Source: Aurantiochytrium sp. KH105 (taxonomy: Eukaryota; Sar; Bigyra; Thraustochytrida; Thraustochytriidae). From it: DNA of 64,000 nt. The stretch spans positions 124,001 through 188,000 of the forward strand of contig BGKB01000066.1 of NCBI GenBank assembly GCA_003116975.1. The letters run 5' to 3'. The position numbers and the translations under genes were made by a program. The notes beneath the pieces were generated by a model, which saw nothing but the letters and a program-made list of their open reading frames with translations, searched no databases and was not told the origin of the DNA. The first letter of the stretch is position 1, and every line of letters starts with the position of its first letter. Positions 1 to 10,269 of this stretch are shown here, piece after piece.

Positions 1-1462
1 GGACAGGACGTACCTAGACACAAAATAGATGATCTATCTAACGTCTGCAAATCAAAGAAGCGCACGCACGCCACGCCATCTATTTATTTAGCTGCATGAC
101 ATTAACGCAGAAAGCCACGCACTTCGTCTTCTCTTTCCATTCTTTAATTCTTTTTTTTCTTCACCTTTAAAAAATTGTTTTGTTCGTAAAGTTCGATGCA
201 TTTGGGTTCCTGAGCAACCTGACGATCCGTGCATTATTACGAATATGGCGTGATTTATTTATTGACGTCGTGAGCTCTGACGACCCAGCACATACACAAG
301 GTTGCTATTCCATTGAAAATTTCAAATTTTAATTATAACAATTGATGAAATTTATACGATGCAAATTTTTACCGTAAAATAATTCAATTGCTTGTATAAT
401 TATTCAAAGTATTCAAAATGTATAATATTTGATGATAAAGATGTGCTGCAGATAAATTATTTTTTTATAAGTATTCTATTTTGCGTATCTAACATTTTAT
501 TCTATATTTTCAATATGTTTAGTTATATTCTTAAGAATAAACAAAAAATTCTAAGTATTATTTAAATTTTTGGCGCATTCTCAATACACAATCTTTGCAT
601 CTTCAGCAAGTGCCCGCTAGCTTATTCACTAATTTTGCTAGTTGGTATGGTAAATAGTGATGCGAAAAGTCGCGGTATCGTCTCGTTACACTTCTATTTC
701 GAAAATTATCATGGACCTGACTGGCCTGCCCTGCCTGCCTGCCTCCTCTCTCCTCCCTCCCTGTTCAACAGGAGTAAGTAGGCCTATGTCGTCTCGCTGA
801 GCGATGATTAATTATCTCGTTTTTCCCTTTACATCTTGCAAACTACCTACCATCCATACAGCGAAAGATCTCCGAGAGGTTGTTGCTCTCTCTCTCACTC
901 TCTCCATCTCGCGTATCCTGTGCATCGACTCTATTTTTCTTCTTCAGGAAGCTCATCTGCTTCGATTCGAGGACACAATCCATACATGAATGAGGGAAAA
1001 AGTTGTAGATCATCATGTGAGACGAAATGGGGTTGTTTGCAAGCAAGACAAATGTCCAACAATTGTGTCTGTCTGTCTGTTTGTCTGTCTATTCGTCTGG
1101 GCCAGCTGCTCGAACACGTATGCAACATTTCTTTTTTCGCACCCTTTGAACGTATCGTGAAAGTTCGATTGGATGCGTCTCCGATTGCGGATACAAAGCA
1201 AATTGTTGGATACGCACATGCAGGCAGCTCAAAAATTATGGAGCAAAGATTGTCTGGTTTAGAGCAAAATATCGCTCGCTGACAGACAGCTTCTTCTTCG
1301 CTTCCTTCTCATTCCCATGCACAAGACAAGACCCCAAAATGAAAGACCGCAAGAAAGAAAGAGAAGACAAATTAAGATTTTGCTAGCTAGCAATACCTGG
1401 GCCAACTAGCTTCTTCCTTCCTTCCTGCTTACACAAACTATCTACGCTACAAACCTCATTCA
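1..1462. other. Left-edge intergenic region with AT-rich island
   Basis: No convincing gene was seen. About 300-590 is strongly AT-rich, unlike the GC-rich remainder of the window. One frame (383-565, + strand) stays open for about 60 codons and ends in TAA, encoding a hydrophobic, isoleucine- and phenylalanine-rich peptide, but it has no early ATG and no recognisable homology. TGCC and TGTC tetranucleotide tracts lie near 725-765 and 1064-1100, and a TAGGCCTA palindrome is at 779-786. Short ORFs at 804-1282 run through the TGTC tract and look accidental. Confidence 0.6.
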
Positions 1463-2625
1463 TCACTCTTTCCCTTGAGCAGTTCGATTGAGCAGACGAT
1501 GAGCTGTAACGGCTGTCCCATCGCTCTTGTACAACGTATTCATGGAGTGAAATGTCTTGCCCTCATCATCGAGAAATCTAACAATGCGTTGATGGTGTCC
1601 TGCTCGCTCTGTGAATGGATGAGACGATCGATATATTATCGTGCACTGTTAGTCTCTCATCTATCGTGACGCGAATGGATCGATTTCACAGTCTGGTCTA
1701 AGATCGTGATTACGCCATTCCTTTTTTGACGCCGTCAAAAATCCATTCCATCTAGTTTTTCTTCCTTCGCATTGAACTGAAAAGCACGTTCATGGTGCAG
1801 TTCGCTCATTTTTCGTCTCACATTGGATTGTCTGTTTCCGATTCCCTGGCGAGCCAAATGTTTGACGAATCACTTACCATATTCACCATAAGAGACGCAG
1901 CAGACAACGACCGCGTCTGGGTTAGGACCCAAATTGCAAGGTTCAAGTTCGCGAGCAAGAAAGCGCTCCCAGAGCGTGACTGTCACGACAGAGGATCCAT
2001 CGAGCGGTTGCTTGCCAATGACCTCGCGTCCGTCCATAAAGAGTTCCACAATATTTGTGTACATTCCACCAAGCTGAGTGATTCGTTCTGTGATCAAGGC
2101 GTCGTCTTCTGCCTGCTCGACAGTCATGCGCGAAGGCGACCATCGACCCATGCGCAACAGGTATCCCGGCACGCCGATGGCAGTCATAATATCAATCATC
2201 TCGTCATGTTGAGATCTCTCTTGATCAATCATCCATTGTCCCGACATGTCTGGCGGTCGCAGATCCTGCAGCGTGCGCGAAAAACCTGGCGCTGGAACAG
2301 GGAGCTCTCGGGCCCACTTCGGTTTGGCGCCGCTCTTGTCTTCGCTGGGACGCGCTGGTGACGCTTCTGCGGACTGAAGCAGCTGCGCGGGCGTCTCGGC
2401 CGTGACGGCCGTGACGGCAACTGCGGCGGCTGCAGCTGCAGCTGCAGGAGTGTCCGACGAAATGTCTTCTCCATTTTCCTGAGGCCGTGCACCCGCGCTG
2501 CCGGGCCACAGGTCGCGACGGTTCGTGAGTTGCACAAGTTCATCCTTGTGCCAAGCTGCTGTCCCCACCGCAGCAAGGACTGCGACTCCTCCTCCGAGTC
2601 GCCGCGCCAGGTGTCTCTGGGCCAT
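1463..2625 (-). CDS. Calycin/lipocalin-like protein with N-terminal hydrophobic leader (two exons)
   Basis: This is my spliced model: exon 1 is 2625-1878 and exon 2 is 1599-1463, giving 294 residues. Exon 1 opens with a basic start and a hydrophobic stretch (about residues 10-24) that could be a mitochondrial presequence or membrane anchor, then an Ala-rich linker. From SGQW (128-131) the sequence reads like a calycin barrel, a fold that binds fatty acids, haem or other small hydrophobic ligands. Unspliced, the frame stops right after a GTAAGT. Joining phase 1 to the CAG acceptor before 1599 yields an ending with NTLYKSDGTAVTAHR, which has the form of the last two strands of such barrels. The start ATG is at 2625. 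The ligand is unknown, and the family assignment rests on pattern and not on alignment. The gene is divergent from VPS50. Confidence 0.6.
1600..1877 (-). other. Intron of the calycin-like gene
   Basis: This is a 278-bp phase-1 intron. Its donor is GTAAGT (1877-1872) and its acceptor is GAGCAG just before 1599. It is inferred because splicing restores a conserved barrel ending; without it the frame stops at 1870. Confidence 0.7.
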
Positions 2626-2904
2626 CGCGGGCGGTCGAGTGACTCCCGCTCTGCAGGCAGCCAGCGGGGCAGTCGCTCAAGAGGCCCGCTCGCTTCGTTC
2701 GCGCTTGCAGAAAGAGGTGACGGATGATGAGACGGACGCAGCCGGCCACGCCAGGCCAGCTTCGTTTGCTTTTTGCCTTCCCTCTTCCTTCCTGCCTTCA
2801 AAGGCGACGTTGGATCGATTTGGAGAGAGAGAGAGAGACACGCGGAGAGATTCACTGTCGTGGTCGGTCTTGGCACTCACTCCCTCTCCCTCCTCCCCGT
2901 CGGC

Positions 2905-2935
<31 letters not shown>

Positions 2936-2961
2936 GAGCAAGCAAGCAAGCACAGCAAGCC
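2905..2961 (+). repeat. (AAGC)n microsatellite
   Basis: There are about 13 AAGC units with two interruptions, on the sense strand in the 5' flank of VPS50. ORFs through it read as SKQA repeats and are artefacts. Confidence 0.95.
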
Positions 2962-3010
2962 GGCATCAGAACAGATCGGGCCAGGCGCGGCGCGCGCCGG
3001 AGGTCCTGGG

Positions 3011-3050
3011 AGGCAGGCAGGCAGGCAGGCAGACAGACAGGCAGGCAGGC
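3011..3050 (+). repeat. (AGGC)n/(AGAC)n microsatellite
   Basis: AGGC units change to AGAC and back to AGGC. The tract lies on the sense strand of VPS50, about 290 bp before its ATG. Confidence 0.95.
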
Positions 3051-3335
3051 CTCGCGCGAGCCAGCCGTGTCGGGCCGCGTGGGCCAAACGCGAGACCCAG
3101 CGGGAGGCAGCGGACTCCATCCACCATTCGACCGTGGCGCGGCGTCACGTCACGCACAGGCGCACCAAGCCAAGCTACGCGGGGGAGGCTCTTCCACTCC
3201 AAATTGGTCAAAGAGCTGCAACAAGAGCTCCAGTAGGACCGAGCAAGACGTTGAGTGCGGCTTACACCCTTTTCGACAATCGCAGCGACACGACTCTCTG
3301 CCTTTTGGTATCTTTCGGCTAGACCTGCCTGCATC

Positions 3336-6300
3336 ATGGCGACCTTTTTCAAGGACATGTTCGAACCCAGCGCTAGGAGAAAAAAAGATAACAAGACACG
3401 TTCCACCCAGGCGACAACGTCGTCGTCGTCGTCGTCGTCGTCTTCTTCTTCTTCTTTTTCTTTAGCGTCACAACAACGCCAGCAAAATCTGACCGCCGCC
3501 TCGAAGGGCTCCGCGACTAGCGCGGGTGCAACGGGGGCTGCCGGCTCTGCGTCTTTCTTTCGCGACATTTTCGCCACCAACGATGACAAAAAGACCTCGG
3601 CCGCTGATATTGATCGCCTGATTGGACTTCCTTTTCGAGACGAGCGGAATTCCTCCGGCCCACCTCGGGATGCTACCGAAGAGGCGGCGGCTACGGCTGC
3701 AGCGATTGCCACGTGCAAATCACTCATGCGCTCCTTCCTCGCCAATCACCCAGCATCGCGGCGCAAACTTCAAAGCTTGCGCCAGACCGCAGCCCTCGAG
3801 GGGCGATCGTCGAGCTTTGACGAGGCTCGCCTCCTCGATGAAGCCTCGGTCGACGATCACCAAGATTCAAATGCGACGATTGTCAGTAGCTTGGACCCAG
3901 GCTTTTTCCAGGATGACTTTGATCCTGTGGCCCGCGCACTTGAGGGATACTCTATTAGTGATCCGAATGGAGAGGCTTTTCTCATGGAACGCATCAACAC
4001 GCACAAAGAACAGGATGATGCCGTACATAGCGAGCTACTCTCCATTGTTCAAGAAAACCATGCCTCGCTCGTGACTGGCATGCGTCAAGTTCAGCAGATC
4101 GACATGGAGCTCACACGTGCGAGCATCAACGCCAAAAACGCTCGTCGTCGTTTGCGACTCGCCCGCGACAATCTTGTCCGCGGTGATTTGCAGGTGGTTG
4201 GCCTTTACCGACGTCGTTCGCGCGCCCGGAATATTCTGGCCCAGCTTGAGGACATGGCGGAGCTCATTTCGCGCCGTGCGAGCCTCTTCAAGGCCGCCGA
4301 TCGGGACGAGGTTCCCGCCGCAGTCAATATCTGTGTCTCGACAATGCGCGATCTCGACGCAAAAGCGCAACCACTGCCCGCGGCCCTCCAGGAACTCCGA
4401 GCAAACATGACAGCTGCGCTTCCTACGCTTCGCGCCCGTGTCGACGAGAGCTTGCGCACTGTCTGCGCGCGGCCCTTTGCTGACGATGCGTACAAGCGCA
4501 TTGTGCTAGCTTATGTCTCTCTGGACACAGCCATGGCAGAGTATCTCACCGAGGATCATCTGAGCCGTTTGCAGTCGACACGAGGTGCGCTCGTCAAGCA
4601 AGCACTCGGTTCAAGGCTCGACGGCGTTTCCGGGCTTGCCCACCGCGTGCAACGGGTGTTTGTTGCCCTAGTGGAACAAACGCTCAAGGAGGAGATGATT
4701 GCTATTCTACGCGCCGCTCACCTTGTTCTCGCCAATCAGACGGACCAAGCTCGTCGCAGCGGAGACGAGGCTCAGGATGGACACGGCACGAAAAATGTGG
4801 CAGACGCGCAAAGTACTGGTAATCCCGAAAAGTCGAGAAACGGAACAGAGACCCAGGCTCAGTCCAGCGATAGCGGGTCGAAACTCAGCGACAAAGCGGC
4901 GGGAGGAGTGCTCAGTGTTGCGCGCGCACAAGGACTCCCACTCCGTGAAATCTGTGATCAGCTTCCCACGCGAACCAATGTGCGCCCAACCTTTGTTCGT
5001 CGTCTTGGCAGTGCCTTCAAAGGGGTCTCTGACCTGTTGCGTAACTACGAAGCCGTCGACCACTGGCACGCACACAACGCGGAGGACGCAATCGCTCAAG
5101 TTGAAGCCATCCTCCCTTCATCAGAAACAGCACAGCGCGAACGCGTCGTCAGCGACCTGGCAGCTGCAGCCGAGTCTCTCGCGAAGAATCGGCGTCTTGT
5201 CTGGGGCGGCGTGCTCTCCCATATCGCTACCGTGACCAAGAGTTCGTGCGCACGTTATCCGGCACTCAAGCTTGATGACTTTGAACGTCTCGTCAAACTT
5301 CTCGAGCTTCTTGCGTTGGAGAGCGAGGTTTTTGGCGGCGACAATTGTTTGCTCGAGGCGCGTGCCTTCATCCGAGAAACTGCAAAAACGTACGCCAAAG
5401 ACTTTCATGCCGATCGGCTCGAGGCTCTGCGCAGTTTCTTGTTGCGAGAGCATTGGGATATGCTTGGCGTCTCTCTCGCTGCCCTTGGAGGCGCTCAGGG
5501 TCTCGTCAACCGTGGTGCAGATGCGAAGACTCTTTTGCGTTCGCAGTCTCTGGATAGCGAGGAAACTGCATTCGACATGCTTGCCGACCCAGCCCTTCAG
5601 CCTGCAGGGCAGCAGCAGCAGACTTCGCTCGTTGATCGGCCAAACCCGTTCGAAGTTCTAGCTCTCGACCCCTCTTCCCCTGCCCAGAGCACCGAAGTCG
5701 ACGCTCGAAAAGACGATGAGGAAGCTTTTGCGAATGGCGTCGACGTGGCAGCAAGCGCTCAACCCGCAGAGGTGCCGCAGGGCTCGAATGGTCATGGTGC
5801 AGAGGAAGACGATGGTGATGCGGTGCTGACGAGCACTGTTGTCAATTGTCTCGCCAAGGATCTTGGCAGCTCACTCGTCATGATGGAGCGTCTTGCCGGT
5901 GTGGCAGCAGACATTTTTTCCAAAATGTGCAGTCTTGTGTGGACGTATTTGTACGCTATTCTCACCAACTACGTGCCAACCTCTTTGCTCTTGAAAATTT
6001 TCGAAGATGCCAACTCGCGCCTTGGCAATGATTTTAGTGCCCTGCGCAAACGTTTCGAGCGCACACGATGCGATCTTGGCCTCGACACCCGAAAGCTTCG
6101 TCTCGATGTTGCGGCTGCTGGGGCAAACGGAGCTGCCCATGGGACGACTTCGACACCTACATCTCCTGCCACAAAACCGTTTTCTGTCAACAGCTCAGCT
6201 TTCGCTGGAGCTGCATCTTCCTTCAAGGTCACGTCTAAGCTACGCACTGATGCTGGCACAAGCTCCAGGGATGTTCGTCGCACGTCTGCGCCCTCGGCTA

Positions 6301-7229
6301 CATTTTCATCACGGCCAGAAGCCAGTCTCACCAAGACCAAGATCCCAGCACCATTCTCTTCACTCTATCATTGTGAGGACGCGCATGATGCGCTGAGTGC
6401 CTTGAGCACGCGCATTGTGGCTGCAGAGTCGAGCGCTTTCATATTCCGCATTATGCGCGCCATGCGCTCGCGCATTGATGCAGCGTTGCCCGCAGTGGAG
6501 CGTATGCAAGTCGCGGGCGAGGCCTTTGCAGAGCTTGAGGCCGTCACAAGCCAGTTGCGCACGCTTGTCCACCGCGGCGTTGCCCGCGCGCTTGTTAACA
6601 ATTTTTCGCAAGACAGCGTCGGGCCTACGCATACTTCGCAAACCGCTGCTGCCTCGAGCCTGCCGAATCAGAAAAGTACCTCTGTCGTGACCAACATGGT
6701 GCTCGAGACCGTAGACTGGGCAAAGATTCGCAAGATTCCAATGCACTCGAGCCCGTATGTTGACAAGCTTGTCATGCAAATGCGCAAGATCTGGTCTCAT
6801 TTGCAGCGCGAGTGTGCAGAGGGCGCCAAGTTCCCCCTCACAGCCATCCCGCTCGTGTGGTCGCGGGCCGTCGAGGAGGTTTTTGACCAGATCCTGGATG
6901 CCATTGCGCGCATTGAAAAGTGCGGCACCGAGGGTCGTGCTCTACTGGATATGGATCTCAAGTCGCTTGCGAGCGAGCTTGCCTCGGTGGCACCCGTCCG
7001 CGCAGATATTGTAAATCCAGCGCGTCAACGGGTCGACGATTTCATCAAGGCCTTTTACTACGACCGCTTCAAGGACCTTTGCGAATGGATCAAGAACAAT
7101 CGCAGACGGTACGACCGATGGCATTTGGAGAATCTGATTCGCTTTGGAATTGGAAGTACCCAGTCTTCTGGCCAGCTGAAAGCTCTTCTCGTCCAGGCCG
7201 AGGCCGTGCTCTCGGGCACAGAGAGTTAG
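3336..7229 (+). CDS. VPS50: VPS50/syndetin-like EARP tethering complex subunit
   Basis: This encodes 1,297 residues without introns. Syndetin is the subunit that distinguishes the endosome-associated recycling protein (EARP) complex from GARP; with VPS51-53 it tethers recycling vesicles at endosomes. After a Lys-rich start (MATFFKDMFEP) and a poly-Ser tract (about 29-42), residues from about 188 (FFQDDFDPV) to 450 match the VPS54-N-type helical domain, including QVVGLYRRRSRA. The end (about 1138-1290) matches the syndetin C-terminal domain, with KCGTEGRALLDMDL, FIKAFYYD and IKNNRRRYDRW. The middle holds long low-complexity acidic and Ser/Thr-rich inserts, making it larger than the roughly 960-residue animal protein. 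I chose the ATG at 3336 over an in-frame upstream ATG at 3255 because MATFFKDMF looks like a genuine N-terminus. Confidence 0.85.
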   Translation: MATFFKDMFEPSARRKKDNKTRSTQATTSSSSSSSSSSSSFSLASQQRQQNLTAASKGSATSAGATGAAGSASFFRDIFATNDDKKTSAADIDRLIGLPFRDERNSSGPPRDATEEAAATAAAIATCKSLMRSFLANHPASRRKLQSLRQTAALEGRSSSFDEARLLDEASVDDHQDSNATIVSSLDPGFFQDDFDPVARALEGYSISDPNGEAFLMERINTHKEQDDAVHSELLSIVQENHASLVTGMRQVQQIDMELTRASINAKNARRRLRLARDNLVRGDLQVVGLYRRRSRARNILAQLEDMAELISRRASLFKAADRDEVPAAVNICVSTMRDLDAKAQPLPAALQELRANMTAALPTLRARVDESLRTVCARPFADDAYKRIVLAYVSLDTAMAEYLTEDHLSRLQSTRGALVKQALGSRLDGVSGLAHRVQRVFVALVEQTLKEEMIAILRAAHLVLANQTDQARRSGDEAQDGHGTKNVADAQSTGNPEKSRNGTETQAQSSDSGSKLSDKAAGGVLSVARAQGLPLREICDQLPTRTNVRPTFVRRLGSAFKGVSDLLRNYEAVDHWHAHNAEDAIAQVEAILPSSETAQRERVVSDLAAAAESLAKNRRLVWGGVLSHIATVTKSSCARYPALKLDDFERLVKLLELLALESEVFGGDNCLLEARAFIRETAKTYAKDFHADRLEALRSFLLREHWDMLGVSLAALGGAQGLVNRGADAKTLLRSQSLDSEETAFDMLADPALQPAGQQQQTSLVDRPNPFEVLALDPSSPAQSTEVDARKDDEEAFANGVDVAASAQPAEVPQGSNGHGAEEDDGDAVLTSTVVNCLAKDLGSSLVMMERLAGVAADIFSKMCSLVWTYLYAILTNYVPTSLLLKIFEDANSRLGNDFSALRKRFERTRCDLGLDTRKLRLDVAAAGANGAAHGTTSTPTSPATKPFSVNSSAFAGAASSFKVTSKLRTDAGTSSRDVRRTSAPSATFSSRPEASLTKTKIPAPFSSLYHCEDAHDALSALSTRIVAAESSAFIFRIMRAMRSRIDAALPAVERMQVAGEAFAELEAVTSQLRTLVHRGVARALVNNFSQDSVGPTHTSQTAAASSLPNQKSTSVVTNMVLETVDWAKIRKIPMHSSPYVDKLVMQMRKIWSHLQRECAEGAKFPLTAIPLVWSRAVEEVFDQILDAIARIEKCGTEGRALLDMDLKSLASELASVAPVRADIVNPARQRVDDFIKAFYYDRFKDLCEWIKNNRRRYDRWHLENLIRFGIGSTQSSGQLKALLVQAEAVLSGTES

Positions 7230-7653
7230 GCAATAACGCTTTGACTTTATTATTATTAAAATTAATCTCTCGTTCGTTCTCTTTTCTTGTACGAATTGGG
7301 GAAAGGAAAAAAGGTGGGCTGAGGCTTTCTTTTCCTACACATTTCTTCTTTTTCGCCTACTATTTTCCCTAAAATTCGAAGATGAAAGTAGAGACTTGAG
7401 ATGAAAGAAGTCAATCATACAAGATTAATCCTCCTACATTAGCAGTCGCGAATGTACCTTTTGCATCCCCCCCCCCGGTCCCGGATCGATGAATAGACAG
7501 GTCTAAGGCCCAAGCCCACGACTGGGCACCCTTTTGGCTTACATGACTGGGAAACTTGAAGGATTTTTTTGTTTGTTTTCTCTTTCTTTTGATTATTATA
7601 AAGTTGAATCAAGGCGAGTCGGATCCCCGTCCCCTCAAAACCCCATTGTGAGT
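7230..7653. other. Convergent 3' intergenic region, VPS50 / SRP72
   Basis: This 424-bp region lies between two facing stop codons. It is T-rich and A-rich (TTATTATTATTAAAATTAA just after the VPS50 stop), as expected for 3' processing signals. It has a C-run near 7468. No gene was seen. Confidence 0.7.
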
Positions 7654-9753
7654 TTAGCGGCGACCTTTCTTGCCACGCTTCTTGTTCGATGTCTTGGACG
7701 AAGATGCTGGTGCCGTGGCGCTAGCTCGCGCGTCAAGACGAGCTGCTTCCTTGGCGCCAACTGCTCCTCCTCCTTGTGCGCCGGTGAGCTTGGCACCTCG
7801 CTTCTTGCGAGCCTTGAGAGCGGCTTGACGCATATTCTTGGGAATCCAGCGCTCGGGATCAACCTTTTCCTTGGCCGGATCAAAGTCTGGGCCATTGCGC
7901 TCCCGAAGCACGGCAAGATGGGCCTCGCGGCGCTTTGCACGCTTCTTGAGCTCCTTTTTGCGTTTGTTCTCCAAACTGCGCATCTTCTTGGCAGCATCCT
8001 CGGCAGCCGGGGAGCGTGGGCCTGCGTCGCTCGATGCCGCAATGCTGCGAACCCGACGAGGGCGCGCCTTTGCTTTAAGCAGTCCCGCTTCGAGGGTTTC
8101 GACATCAACCTCGTCAATTCCGGCGGGCATGGGCAGTGCCTTGGCCTTGGCCTCGGCAGCTTCCGTGTCAAAGCGGGATGCCGCAACCACATAGTTGGCC
8201 AAGGCCTCCATGCGCAAGTCGCCGTCAATGGGACCGAATTTGCCCGAGAGGATCGTGTCGTAGATCTCGACAGCCCCCGCCGGGTCTCCGCGGCGAGCAG
8301 TCACCTCGGCACGCAAGAGAGCGACCCTGACTTCGGCGCTGCGGTCGCCCCCGGACGGAATGGATGCCAGGGAAGAATCGTCGGACAAGAGGGCGTCTGC
8401 CTCTTCGTCGCGGCCGGCATGCTGGCAGAGCGTGAGAGCAGCGTTAAGAACGCTAGGTTGCGACCTGAGTTCTGGACGGTCGCGCAACGTCCCCAGCGCC
8501 GCATCGATCTCGCCTACAGAGATCTGGGTCTGGGCGCGGGCGAGGGCCAGCTTTGCTGCGCGCTCCAACTCGTTGGATGCCAGAGCTTTTTCGAGTTGGC
8601 TATCCAGAAACGTATCGCGCTCGCCGGCCTTGCCGTCCTGTTCGAGCAAGACGGCCTCGATAAGATCGAGACTTGCGAGGTCGGCAAAGGAAGCGGCGCG
8701 CAGGTCGGCGAGGAGCTTGCGGCACTCCCGGGTCTTGTTCATTTTCAACAAAAGGAGCGCGCGGTTTAAGGCAATCGTCTGCTGCGAAGACTGGGGCAAG
8801 GTGTCGAGGTTTGTCGCGTCAGCGGCATGAAGACGCATGCGCTTGAAGGAGTCGAAGACCTCGTGGTCTCCGCGAAGCGCCAATAAGTTATTGGCTGCAA
8901 CAGCACTGACGGCCTTGTCTGATGCGTTCGCAGCCAGGGCCTCATGCAAGAGGTCCATCGTCTCGGCGGCGAGATCTTCGTTCTCCGGGCTCGATGCCGC
9001 TGCCGAGAGCTTGGTGAGGCCTTGCTGCAGCGCAAAGGCGCGCTGGACTTTGAGGATTGCGAGCTCGGCAGCGACATTGGCGTCGGTCAGGCGCTCGTCC
9101 GTTTGCAGAAAGGCCTGGCCTAGCGAAATCGCCGATGCCAAGGCGTCTGCGGCGCCGTGGGAGTCCCCGACAGCGATGAGCGCACAGGCCTTGTTGTACA
9201 TGAGCTCAAAGGCGTCACCTGCGTCGCGGCCGACGTTGGCAGCGCGGCCCAGCGCTTCCATCACGCCATCTGAGCTCCCTGCGAGGACGCTCGAGGCAAT
9301 GTAGTTGGCCACGAGCTCGTTCATGGCGCCGTCTCCAGCACGGGTCACCAAGTCGTCGTACTCCGCACGAGCCTCGTCGTAGTCGCCCATGCGATAGTTG
9401 AGCTGGGCGCGAAGATGAGCAGCAGCCGGTGACGCATTTTTTTCCGCGGGGTCGAGCTGGTCGAGCAGGCTGAGAGCAGCTTGCGAGTCCTTTTGCTTGT
9501 AGAGCACGAAGGCCTCTTCGAGCTTGAATCCCTCTTTTTGCGCGATGGTGAGCGCGGCGTCGAGCTTTTGCTGTCGGACGAGGCAGACGCATTTCGTTTT
9601 CTGTACCTCTCGCAGCAGACTCGGGTCGGTCTCTGCCTTGAGGATCTTGTCGCAGACCGCGACCGCCTTGCCGTCGAGGCCCTTGGCGTCGTACTTGCGC
9701 AGCCGCTCGTAGGAGCTCGCCAGCGTCTTGGCGACTTCGTCCGGGCCCGCCAT
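7654..9753 (-). CDS. SRP72: Signal recognition particle subunit SRP72
   Basis: This encodes 699 residues in one exon. SRP72 pairs with SRP68 on SRP RNA and is needed for ER targeting of secretory ribosomes. Most of the protein is a TPR-like helical solenoid, with repeats such as VCDKILKAETDPSLLREVQ and a long array of Ala/Leu-rich helices. The C-terminal tail is strongly basic (RSLENKRKKELKKRAKRR) and contains DPERWIPKNMR (about 632-642), the signature of the SRP72 RNA-binding domain, followed by a Lys/Arg-rich end (KKRGKKGRR). The length is close to human SRP72 (671). The ATG at 9753 lies in CCATGG. The gene shares a 5' region with the ADCK-like gene and converges on VPS50. Confidence 0.9.
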   Translation of the reverse strand: MAGPDEVAKTLASSYERLRKYDAKGLDGKAVAVCDKILKAETDPSLLREVQKTKCVCLVRQQKLDAALTIAQKEGFKLEEAFVLYKQKDSQAALSLLDQLDPAEKNASPAAAHLRAQLNYRMGDYDEARAEYDDLVTRAGDGAMNELVANYIASSVLAGSSDGVMEALGRAANVGRDAGDAFELMYNKACALIAVGDSHGAADALASAISLGQAFLQTDERLTDANVAAELAILKVQRAFALQQGLTKLSAAASSPENEDLAAETMDLLHEALAANASDKAVSAVAANNLLALRGDHEVFDSFKRMRLHAADATNLDTLPQSSQQTIALNRALLLLKMNKTRECRKLLADLRAASFADLASLDLIEAVLLEQDGKAGERDTFLDSQLEKALASNELERAAKLALARAQTQISVGEIDAALGTLRDRPELRSQPSVLNAALTLCQHAGRDEEADALLSDDSSLASIPSGGDRSAEVRVALLRAEVTARRGDPAGAVEIYDTILSGKFGPIDGDLRMEALANYVVAASRFDTEAAEAKAKALPMPAGIDEVDVETLEAGLLKAKARPRRVRSIAASSDAGPRSPAAEDAAKKMRSLENKRKKELKKRAKRREAHLAVLRERNGPDFDPAKEKVDPERWIPKNMRQAALKARKKRGAKLTGAQGGGAVGAKEAARLDARASATAPASSSKTSNKKRGKKGRR

Positions 9754-10269
9754 GGTCCCGCCGCGAGCGCGCGCGCCGTGAAGCGAAACGGGCCTTCTCC
9801 GCGCGCCTCCTTACGGTCCGCGCCGGCGCGCAGACGCGACCTCCCCCGCGCCGTCTCCTGCGTTCGCTCTCTGCCTGCCTGCCTGCCTGCCTGCCTCGCC
9901 CTTCCTCCCTGCCTCGCCTCCCTGTCGCCCGCGCCGCGCTCCTGCCAGACTGGTGACAAACAGAGCTTCTTTGGAATGTACTTGCCGTGCGAGCGCCACT
10001 GCGGCGGGCGCGCGGCAACAGAGCCGAGGCGCGCCGCAAGTCGAGTAAAATCTAAACTCGGGTGGAGAGCTTGATTGAGCTCAGCTGGCCAGCTCGAGGC
10101 CGCTCTTCTCGCTCGCGCAGGGAGGCGGCGCCGGGCCGGCCCTCCGCCAGGGTCGGGCTTGGCGGTCGGTCGATCGATCGAGCGCGCCTGCGCTGCGAGC
10201 ACGCGGAGGGAGCGCAGCAGAGCCGCTCGCTCGCGGACGCGCGGAGGGCGCGCACGCGCGGGCGTCGCG
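9754..10269. other. Divergent promoter region, SRP72 / ADCK-like
   Basis: This 516-bp GC-rich shared 5' region contains a TGCC tract at 9871-9896 (AGGC on the SRP72 sense strand). ACTTGC near 9981-9986 and GCAAGTC near 10035-10041 belong to a motif that is common in this window. An in-frame ATG at 10075 would extend the ADCK-like protein through an Arg-rich stretch that I consider untranslated. Confidence 0.6.

Larger units (their letters stand above)
2626..3335. other. Divergent intergenic region, calycin-like / VPS50
   Basis: This 710-bp shared 5' region has overlapping low-complexity ORFs in every frame that I do not regard as genes. It contains an AAGC tract and an AGGC/AGAC tract, listed separately, plus a GAGA run near 2822-2838. 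The start codon I choose for VPS50 closes the region. Confidence 0.7.

Noticed and set aside
7534..8769. A 411-codon + strand frame across SRP72
   Set aside because: It is antisense to a convincing SRP72, with no domain. It starts in the 3' gap and reflects third-position GC bias.
10075..10269. N-terminal extension of the ADCK-like protein from an upstream ATG
   Set aside because: The extra 65 residues are Arg/Ala-rich, composition-driven sequence. The ATG at 10270 is followed by a more plausible N-terminus.
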